From Steromphala cineraria (Eukaryota > Mollusca > Gastropoda > Trochida > Trochidae), in the NCBI GenBank assembly GCA_916613615.1, contig OU744723.1, positions 28,217,296-28,281,295 on the forward strand: 64,000 nucleotides of DNA. Direction: 5' to 3'. The translations under genes and the position numbers were made by a program. Shown piece after piece: positions 30,201 through 42,200 of the stretch (position 1 is its first letter; each line of letters opens with the position of its first letter). The notes beneath the pieces are model-generated. The model searched no databases. It worked only from the letters and a program-made list of their open reading frames with translations, and had not been told where the DNA came from.

Positions 30201-33200
30201 AGGTGAACTGACAACCTACATGGTGAACTAACAACCTACAAGGTGAACTGACCACCTACATGGTGAACTGAAAACCTACATGGTGAACTGACAACCTACA
30301 TGGTGAACTAACAACCTACATGGTGAACTGACCACCTACATGGTGAACTGACCACCTACATGGTGAACTAACAACCTACATGGTGAACTGACCACCTACA
30401 TGGTGAACTGACAACCAACATGATGAACTGACCCCCTTCATGGTGAACTGACAACCTACATGGTGAACTGACAACCTACAAGATGAACTGACCACCTACA
30501 TGGTGAACTGACCACCTACAAGATGAACTGACAACCTACATGGTGAACTGACAACCTACATGGTGAACTGACAACCTACATGATGAGCTGACCACCTTCA
30601 TGGTGAATTGACAACCGGTATGGTGAACTGACAATTTACCTACAAGGTGAACTGACAACCTACAAGGTGAACTGACAACCTACATGGTGAACTGACAACC
30701 TACAAGGTGAACTGACACCCTAAAAGGTGAACTGACACCCAACAAGGTGAACTGACAACCTACATGGTGAACTGACAACCTACAAGATGAACTGACAACC
30801 TACATGGTGAACTGACCACCTACATGGTGAACTGACAACCTACAAGATGAACTGACAACCTACATGGTGAACTGACAACCTACATGATGAACTGACCACC
30901 TTCATGGTGAACTGACAACCTACATGGTAAACTGACAACCTACAAGGTGAACTGACAACCTACATGGTGAACTAACAACCTACAAGGTGAACTGACCACC
31001 TACATGGTGAACTGACCACCTACATGGTGAACTGACAACCTACATGGTGAACTAACAACCTACATGGTGAACTGACCACCTACATGGTGAACTGACCACC
31101 TACATGGTGAACTAACAACCTACATGGTGAACTGACCACCTACATGGTGAACTGACAACCTACATGGTGAACTGACAACCTACATGGTGAACTGACCACC
31201 TACATGGTGAACTGACCACCTACATGGTGAACTGACCACCTACAAGGTGAACTGACCACCTACATGGTGAACTGACAACCTACAAGGTGAACTGACCACC
31301 TACAAGGTGAACTGACCACCTACATGGTGAACTGACACCATACAAGGTGAACTGACCACCTACAAGGTGAACTGACACCCTACAAGGTGAACTGACCACC
31401 TACAAGGTGAACTGACCACCTACATGGAATCTGAGTCCTGTTTACGGTAGCTCACTCGGGACCTCTCGGTGTTCTCCTCATCATCGTCAGTGGCCTGCAG
31501 GCAAATAAATATTTGTAGATAAGAATAAATATTAGTATTGATACATATGTTTCATGAATTTATCAAATAATCAAAACTAGGTTGCAAAAGCAAGAGCTTT
31601 AATTGATTAATTAATCCTTGTTCAAAATGCAGAGCTTGAAACCTCATTGAGTTGAATAATGTTTGTGTGTTTGATATCTACATGCTATATAGGACACTGC
31701 ACATGCATACATTATTCAGCAAGATTATAAACTTTACCAGAAACTTCAGACATTGAACCACTACTTACAATCTTTTTTATAATGGTATTTTTTTGTCAAC
31801 TACATGTAATTGAGAAAGTAAGAGATTATTCAATATACCCGAATGCTGCCAATGTTGGTATCGCCTTCGTCAACTATGAAAGTGTATTCACTGCTTGTGA
31901 AAGATGGGCTGTTATCATTGACGTCGGTCACAATCACTTGAAGTTGAGTGATTGCTATCTGCTGTAGATTCAGAAGAACATTCACATGAAGACGAACAAT
32001 TTACAAGGATCAGCACCAGAACATGACAGTAATTAAAAACATGTACATGCCGTTAGTCTGGGTACCATAACAAAACAAAGACAAGAATAATAATTATAAA
32101 GAAACAATATTACTGAAATCACTGTGTTCAATAAAAGCTATTGGTTTACAAATGACACGTTAAGACATGAGCATTATGTTAAACATGTATATTTTATTTC
32201 CTTTGTGTTAGTAAAATTGGAAATTGGAAGCATTTGTGAAATCTACTACCGGGTAATAAGCTAATGTTCATATCCACTCACCGAGACTCCATCGCTGGCA
32301 GTGACCTGCAGGTTGTAAACAGACTGGGTCTCGCGATCTAGAGTGTCGGTGTTGGACACTTCCCCAGTGCTGAAAAATATATAATTAGTATGCGGATACC
32401 TTCTGTATGCAATGCAGCAAAAAAACCACAAATTGGACAATTTTGGATAACTGTCAACTCTCGCTTAATAGCTTTAAAGATCTGATAACTGTCAACTCTT
32501 GCTTACTAGTGTTAAACATCTGATAACTGCAGCTCTCGCTTAATAGCTTTTAAGATCTGATAACTGTCAACTCTCAACTAGCTTTTATCATGTGATAACT
32601 GTCAGCTCTCAACTAGCTTTTATCATGTGATAACTGTCAGCTCTCAACTAGCTTTTATCATGTGATAACTGTCAGCTCTCGCATAATAGCTTTTAAGATA
32701 GATCTGATTTCAAAGCAGCAATGTGACTTTATTTTAAAAACACTTTACTTACTTTGATATATTGAATGGGCCATTGCTAATGCCATAGTCCAGGCTGGAG
32801 CTATCTTCATCAGTCGCCTACAGGACAGAAGAAACAGGAGATATTGCTAATCACCTAACACCATTGAAGCTAGATGACTTATCAATTCAATATCCAAGTA
32901 TCTCAATGTGATGTTACAGATCTGTCTACTTTGACTGATCAACTTGGTAATACATATTATTGTATATTGAAAGAATCAATTAAATATTCCATCTCACGTA
33001 AGAAAATTGATAAACCTTTATCCTACAAGCTTTGTCACCAATGGGGGAAGAATTTGACTGCAAATAACCATAGGCCTGCGAGTCCTAGACTGTGGTTGTA
33101 GACTCTGTGTAATTTTCAGAGAATAAAGAGTTTGAGTTTGAGTTTTGACACAGCCATGCACAAGAGCTGCTTAGCCTGTTACTGCTGTCCATACACTTGA

Positions 33201-36200
33201 TGTTCTACCTCCAATAAATAGCACTAGACAACTCTCAACTCTGCCTACCGTGACTGTGTAGACCTGTCTGTTGACTTCCATCCCCTCGCTCACATACACT
33301 GTGTACTCATTCTGTGTGAATGTCGGTGGTTTGTTACGCGAGGATACTACAGTAAAATACACAACGTCAGATGTACTGAAATGAAAAATATAAAAAAATG
33401 TTTCTATATATGTGACACATACCCTACTACTGACATGATCAAATTTGAAAATTTAAATTGACATAAATGGTTTGATGCTTTTAGAATTTTGACAATGATA
33501 AGATATCTGAACAAAAAGGTATTTCATCTAAGGTCAAGTTCATTCGTTTGTCTTGTCACATGACAAAAAAGGGTAAACATGTTGATGAATTGTTTGAGCA
33601 ACACAACAAATTGCTTTTAAAAAATAATTATCCACACACAAAAAACAAACACAAAATAAAGTTTCTTAACTATCAGAATGTTGCCCAAAATGTGAGAGAT
33701 GAGAGGTGCATGATGCTGATATGATGAACATGTTGTCTGGTCTAGCATTCATCCTTTGTCACATTCCTAATCATACAGAAGTGTCATAAAACATGTCCCT
33801 GATTAATTTCCCACCTACTCTCTAAGAAATTGTTTGTCTCCCTATGCTACAATTTAGATTGTAAAGCAGTAGAGGTGACTTGTTAAATATTGTACATACA
33901 TTCACTCAGGTGGGGACTTAAACATGACACCAAAGCTCTATCCTTATCAAATTGTATAGGCGATGGCTTGCATGCATGTAAAGCATGGGTATACTTGAAC
34001 AATATTAGTTACAGTGTATTGACAGGGTGTACGAGACTGCAAGACCCTTGTAGACTTTGTAAATCCTGAGGTGCAGCTGAAGGAAATGGAAACTCTACAA
34101 GGGTCTTGCAGTCCCGTACACCCTTTCAAAACACTGTGGAACGAATTAAGTACTACCCTGAAGATCCTATATTTCCTCACTAGTTATTCATTTTTGATCA
34201 ATGAAGCCATACACAGCCATCAGTTATAAACTCAGCGCAGTGTGAAACCTAAATAACGCTCACAGTACAGAGTTTGGCATTAATTATCAAGGTAGACAAC
34301 TCTGCAACAAAAAATATATCTGAACAAGATTAACGAGAGACACTTTGTTTTAGTACAATGTATGTTATGTCTCCCAACTAATGTTTACTACTGAAAAATT
34401 GGATAATGAAATTGCAAGTCGATTAGCCGTTTCACATGTGACCTGTCTCACCGGTCATATGGTTGGTACACCCTGCCAAATTTAATGACACGGCTATGTA
34501 TGCATTGGCTATAAAAAAAAATCAGATTTCGAGAAAGTTATTTTTAGGGTAATAAATGTCCATATGTTAGGTGATTATTAAGATTAACAGTGTTAGAATG
34601 GTTCAAAGTCAGCAAGTAGTGAGGAAAGATTGACGAGCCCAGGTCCTCTTACCTCCTGGGGGGTGAGCCTCTATCAGTTGCTGTTACAGTGACAGCCAGT
34701 TCCTCCTCCACCAAGAAGGCCCCCTGTACAGAGAGCCAACCCGTACCCTCATCTATGGTGAATCGGTCTCCAGCATCGTCCGACACTGACTGTATCGCGT
34801 ACGTGACAGTGTTACTCGGTGGAGCGTCAGCGTCTCTTGCTGTGACCTGAAAACGATTTTTGAAATGTGCATGCATGTGTGGCAACTTTATGAATGATCT
34901 TAAATCATTTTCAACTTTAAGAAAAGTTTGACTAAATTGCTATTCCTGACATAAATCCTAACAAACATTTGTTTCGTTGTTGTGACGTAAAAGATGTTTA
35001 CGTTTGTTGAACATTTCCAGTCAGAATTATAAAAGCAAGATGTTTTAAAATATACTTCATTCAAATTTCTGAATTGTGTTTCTAATGACAACAATATTTA
35101 CAAACGTATGATCTTGTTAATCTAACTTACCTGAAGCACATTGAACGCCCTAGTGTAGGTGTCTTCCTGTACGTCAACCTTGTGCCGATCCGTGTTTATA
35201 AACACCGGAGAATTGTCGTTGACGTCCAGAACTCTCACTGTAATATTGATGTTGGTTTGCCTCTGCTCGTTAGAAACTTCAGTGACTCCGACCTGAAATA
35301 ATAGAAGACTTTGAGCAGAGTGTGATGGACTTCCCAGGAGGTAGAGTATGGCTAGAGGAACCAAATGATTGAAATGCTGGACTATGATAGTAGATGGGAG
35401 TACTGATATAATCAAATAGCCACAATATATTTAAAATCATTACCTGAAAGCTGTGAGATTGTTGATCCTCGCGGTTCACCTGTCGACTATCCTTGAGTCG
35501 GACAAATCCCTCTGGGTCCACAAAGAACGGACTTTCATCAGGAACAGTGAAGGTGTAGCCTTGTGTCGGGTCACCAGGCAGCTGAAGGGCAATACAAACA
35601 TACATACACATATATGTCACCGGGTAGCTGGAGGGCAATACAAACATACATACACATATATGTCACCGGGTAGCTGGAGGGCAATACAAACATACATACA
35701 CATATATGTCACCGGGTAGCTGGAGGGCAATACAAACATGCATACACATATATGTCACCGGGCAGCTGGAGGGCAATACAAACATACATACACATAAATG
35801 TCACCGGGCAGCTGGAGGGCAATACAAACATACATACAAAAATATGTCACCAGGCAGCTCTAGGGCAATACATACATACAAACAAATATATGTCACCAGG
35901 CAGCTGGAGGGCAATACAAACATGCATACACATATATGTCACCGGGCAGCTGGAGGGCAATACAAACATACATACACATATATGTCACCGGGCAGCTGGA
36001 GGGCAATACAAACATGCATACACATATATGTCACCGGGCAGCTGGAGGGCAATACAAACATGCATACACATATATGTCACCGGGCAGCTGGAGGGCAATA
36101 CAAACATGCATACACATATATGTCACCAGGCAGCTGGAGGGCAATACAAACATGCATACACATATATGTCACCGGGCAGCTGGAGGGCAATACAAACATA

Positions 36201-39200
36201 CATACACATATATGTCACCGGGCAGCTGGAGGGCAATACAAACATACATACAAAAATATGTCACCAGGCAGCTGTAGGGCAATACATACATACAAACAAA
36301 TATATGTCACCAGGCAGCTGGAGGGCAATACATACATACAAACAAATATATGTCACCATGCAGCTGAAGGGCAATACATACATACAAACAAAAATATGTC
36401 ACCAAGGCAGCTGGAGGGCAATATATATATACAAACAAATATATGTCACCAGGCAGCTGGAGGGCAATACATACATACAAACAAAAATATGTCACCAGGC
36501 AGCTGGAGGGCAATACATACATACAAACAAATATATGTCACCATGCAGCTGTAGGGCAATACATACAAACAAAAATATGTCACCAGGCAGCCGGAGGGCA
36601 ATACATACATACAAACAAATATATGTCACCAGGCAGCTGTAGGGCAATACATACATAAAAACAAATATATGGCACCAGGCAGCTGTAGGGCAATACATAC
36701 ATACAAACAAATATATGTCACCAGGCAGCTGTAGGGCAATACATACATACAAACAAATATATGTCACCAGGCAGCTGTAGAGCAATACATACATACAAAC
36801 AAATATATGTCACCAGGCAGCTGGAGGGCAATATATATATACAAACAAATATATGTCACCAGGCAGCTGGAGGGCAATACATACATACAAACAAAAATAT
36901 GTCACCAGGCAGCTGGAGGGCAATACATACATACAAACAAATATATGTCACCAGGCAGCTGTAGGGCAATACATACATACAAACAAAAATATGTCACCAG
37001 GCAGCTGGAGGGCAATACATACATACAAACAAATATATGTCACCAGGCAGCTGGAGGGCAATATATATATACAAACAAATATATGTCACCAGGCAGCTGG
37101 AGGGCAATATATACATACCGGTACATACAAATATATGTCACCAGGCAACTGGAGGGCAATACATACAAACATAAAAAATGTCACCAGGCAGGCTGGAAAG
37201 CAATACATGTACTTAGTTTCTTAATGAATACAAAAACACCAACCACTTTAATAATGTGATTGTATAATTGTAGGTTGATAAATCACCGCAAGGGTTATCG
37301 TTAGCTTTACAGACTATTTTAAAATTCACATCAATTTCGAATTATATAAGAGATTTATAATGTACATACATGTAAGAAATAACTTAAGCCCCGTTTATAT
37401 GTGCGGTTACCCCCGGGGGTAAAGGCAATTTTTTGCCCCAGGGGGGTAAATTTCGTCATGTAAACGCAATTTTTAAGAGGGGTATACTTACCCCCGGGGG
37501 CAAAGTGCAAAATATTTACCCCTGGTCTGTAGGTAGGGCAAATCAGATACCCTCGGGGGTATAAATACCCCTTGGGGCAAACCTGTCATGTAAACACTTT
37601 ACTTTGTATACCCCAGGGGGCAAAACTGAATATCCTTATAAAAGTCAATATATGAAGAGAAAATAATGCCCCTAGGTATTGCAATTTCATTTCATATAAA
37701 CGCAATGCAATATTTGACTTTTGCCCATGGGGGCATATTTATCCCCGGGGGTATAATACCCCCAGGGGTAAATGTGCGGCATGTAAACCCACCTATAGAT
37801 GTTCAGAACCCATGAGCCAATTATCAAGTCCTTGACTAATATTTATCCAATATGTAAATGTATTAATGGTATTGGGCTGGATGTTTCAGAGACACTGGTA
37901 ATATTCAGAATTGTAGTGATACAAACTAACTTTCCAGATAAATTTGTACTTACCGGCTATATTTCATCATCTTAATTTTATTTTATTAATGCATCTTGTA
38001 TTTTTATAGAACTAATCTTCAGACCATATTACATTTACAAATAGATTCGAGACAAGATGTAAAGTAGGTTTGAACCTTTTCACAAGAAACATTCAGGACA
38101 TTACCACATGATGATGCAAGGAAGTTATCATACGCTCATATTTGGAAATGGGAGAAGAACATTATCGCAAAATATACTGCTAATCTAAAAATCAAACGTA
38201 AGGCTAAAGAGTAGAAACAGAGGTAGAGAGGAATTGCAACTCACGACGTCCGGGTCTGTAACAATAAGCCTGAGAGCATCTTCTCCCAAGGATTCCCTCA
38301 CATAGGAGCCGGGTGTAGCATCCTCCATGATAGTTCCAGTGTCCCGTACGTCTGATGTGGTCACCTGCGGTGGGGAGTTGTTCACCGGATCCAGGGTGAT
38401 TGTCAGGATAGCCGCCGCCGAGTGCTGTCTCCCTGTCTCCTCTACTGCCTGCAATTGTACCACATTTTACAAACTGCAATGTCCTTTTTATCACTTTCCT
38501 TCCTTTGATCTTAAAAAGTATCAATAAATCACAACAAAAACAACCAAAAATAATCATGTCATTTATTTTGTAAAATTAAGTATTGTTCTGATGTTATTGG
38601 TAACCAATTATCATGGACTCTGTATTGCAATAATTATAGTATCCTTATAGTGACATGAACAAACCTGAACAACTCAGGGATTTTCGTAGTAGGTAGTATC
38701 CACTGGGAATTTGTATCCATAAACAGTAAGTCAAACCAATGTGTCTATTGAGGAAAAAGATAAAAAGCTGTTATTGGAGAAATTATGAAGCCTCTCCATG
38801 TTGCATAGGTGTTAAAGTTGCAAGTGATGAAGATAAAGTGCTGACCATTAGAATGAGGCGGACCTCCCTGACATCACTAGTCCTGGAGATTCCGCGCACC
38901 ACCGATACAGTCGCGGTGTGGAGGGGGAAACTCTCATTGGATGTGCTCACATCAAAACTGTCCGACCCTATAGTGGGTGGGTCCACTGAAATATTTATCA
39001 ACATTTACTTATTTATATATATATATATATAAAATATGTCATCAGCCTCCTTAAGTTTATTTTCTGAGTGAAATAATTCTGTTTTGAGCAATGCCATTGC
39101 AAATATCAAATCAAATCTATCTGGGAACATGATGTTTCTTTTGTTTTTTTAATTTTATAAGAGATAAGTTTTAAATTCGTCATTTAAATGCTGATTGCTA

Positions 39201-42200
39201 CCTCCGATCTCTAAACCAATACTCAATGGATCGATGGGTCTATTTGATCTCGATACATTTTCACTAGCCACATACCTGCTTCAATCCGGAACTGAATGGG
39301 ATCGTTGAGCGTGTCTTGGTCCCTGGCCTGAATCAGCACAGTGGCTCCTGCATTGAGAGACAGCGTTGGTCTGAAGCTCAGTTCTCCAATCTGAAAGTTC
39401 CATAACTCATCACTCAACTTAAACATACATCTCCAGTCTGAAAGTTCCATAACTCATCACTCAACTTAAACATACATCTCCAGTCTGAAAGTTCCATAAC
39501 TCATCACTCAACTTAAACATACATCTCCAGTCTGAAAGTTCCATAACTCATCACTCAACTTAAACATACATCTCCAATCTGAAAGTTCCATAATTCATCA
39601 CTCAACTTAAACATACATCTCCAATCTGAAAGTTCCATAACTCATCACTCAACTTAAACATACATCTCCAGTCTGAAAGTTCCATAACTCATCACTCAAC
39701 TTAAACATACATCTCCAGTCTGAAAGTTCCATAACTCATCACTCAACTTAAACATACATCTCCAATCTCAAAGTTCCATAACTCATCACTCAACTTAAAC
39801 ATACATCTCCAGTCTGAAAGTTCCATAACTCATCACTCAACTTAAACATTCATATTTACAATTATATCAGTTTCTGAAATAAAATATGTTATATAATGTT
39901 CTTGCTCAAAGCAGTATCTTTCCTACTCCTCAGATTTGTTTCACTTTCTCAAAACCATTGTTTTCTATTTATCAATCTGACCATTAATTTATTACAAGAC
40001 CTAATGATAGACACTTGTGTTCCAAAAATAGTCGCTCCTCCTTGCGATAAGTCAACTTAAATTTTCTGAGACTACATTGACGACGTCTGAAATAACTAAA
40101 GCCATTTGTTTGACTTACTGTCCGAAACAATCAAAAGACATCATAAATGTGATGAGTGATATAAGCATGAGACACAGAAAATGTCAATTGTTATAGTTCT
40201 ACAATTAAGACCTTTCAACACAAAACATCCATAAAACACCCGAAAAAGTCTTCGAAAATGTTTAACAATTAACCGTCCTCCAGAATTTAAACATCGTGAA
40301 CAAGAACATGGACCTGAAACTAAAGCTCCAAATTGTCAGGATTAAACAGAATATACAGTTTCTATACAATATACGACTTATCTGAATGTTTACATACAAC
40401 ATTACGGAGATATGAGATGTTAAAAGCCAAAGTGACATTAAATAAGATTTAAAGGCAACTCATGAACTGCACAGATGTTCTCACGTTTCCTGATCCAATG
40501 TGTGCGCTGTAGCGAGGATCAAAACACTTCCCATTCAGTCGAAGGCAGCTTGTGTACTGGAAGATCGGGTCTTGGTCGTCTCCATCCCTTACATCTATAG
40601 TAAGTGTAGTCCAGCTGGTTTGTGGCTCGATGCCGTTATCCTGTGAATAATGATAATTTACTAGTCATCGACAAGTCATTATGCAGGACTTCTTACTTTA
40701 CCTTAACCCGAATTTTGATCTAACAATGTCGTTCGATGAAAAAACAAACATCTGTATTAAGAGGCAACACTCAACCACTAGATCTAATCATATACCAAAT
40801 TTAGTAAAACATGTTAACTTGTTTTTGAAAAATGAACCTACCCCGAATATGCACTTAATTAAAAGTTCAAATAGTTTCCATGGAAAGGCCAAAATATTGA
40901 GAGTAACCAAAGAACCGAAAGGCAACACTACATCACTAGAACTAATCATATACCAAATATAGTAAAAAGAATATTAAATCGTTTTTGAGCTATGGTCGGG
41001 AAACGGATATATACTACGTTTCAAATCTTTTCCATGGAAAAAAAATCCAAATAAACTTAGAATAACCCAAATAGCAAAAGGCACCACTCCACCACTAGAT
41101 CTTAAACATACCAAGTTTCGTGAAATAACATTGAACGTTTTTTAGATATGGCCCGGAAAAGAAAGAATTTTAGAACCACGGAACCACGGACGGACTGAAA
41201 ACATGTTTATATACTACGTTTCAAATCTTTTCCATGGAAAAAAAATCCAAATAAACTTAGAATAACCCAAATAGCAAAAGGCACCACTCCACCACTAGAT
41301 CTAAAACATACCAAGTTTCGTGAAATAACATTGAACGTTTTTTAGATATGGCCCGGAAAAGAAAGAATTTTAGAACCACGGAACCACGGACGGAACTGAA
41401 AACATGTTTTATTATAAGTGCCAGAATTTCCAAGATGTATCCTTCTCTTGTCAAGAACAGTGGGGCCACTAAATGAGAAGGACTTCTAATTCTTAGTAAC
41501 TGATACACAATGGAAACAGAGGGTATATCTCCCTCATACCCAAGCACGGTCAAGCTTAGTTTGTGATGAACAATTTCAATTATGAAAAATGTCAACGATT
41601 ATTTATATTGTGATTTACTCATATCCAGTTGTTGACACCATGAACCTGTTACACTGTTTATTATAGACACATTGTCAATACCAACACACATTGCGTAGAA
41701 CCACATGAACCAAATGGGCAACCAAGTAAGTTCAATTGGCCTAACTGTGTCAAGTTATCGCTGACGTTCACGCCACAGACATTTCAAACGATGTGTACAA
41801 ACATGGCGGATCACATTTTAAAACATTATGAACAAAATATGGAATTCATTTAATTTACCAAAGCAGCTAACTTGTTTTAACATATATATCAACGGCTGTG
41901 TTACTACAGTAAGATCAGAATTGTTTTGAATATGATTGACACAATTGTGAAGAAGTTGTTGTTCCCTGGAAGCCTGGAGGCATATCAGATAGGAATTTTA
42001 TTGGCTAATGCATCTATAATTCGAACACGGGAAACCATAGCAATGAGACCGGGATTGTTGTTTACGTAAAGCACGTTTAAGACGAAGAAATTGTCACAAT
42101 ATATGACAGCGCGATGTTTTGCATTATTGGAAAGAGTTTGCACAAGCCATAAGGTAATTAGACGTCTCGCACTGCCAGACCCCACTCACAGCAGCCTTGA

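Noticed and set aside
29607..31427. CRISPR-like array of short repeats
   Set aside because: Repeats are contiguous without unique spacers and the setting is an animal intron.
35706..37259. Several overlapping 100-296-codon frames on both strands
   Set aside because: Shadows of the 46-bp array; all three frames cycle because 46 is not divisible by 3.
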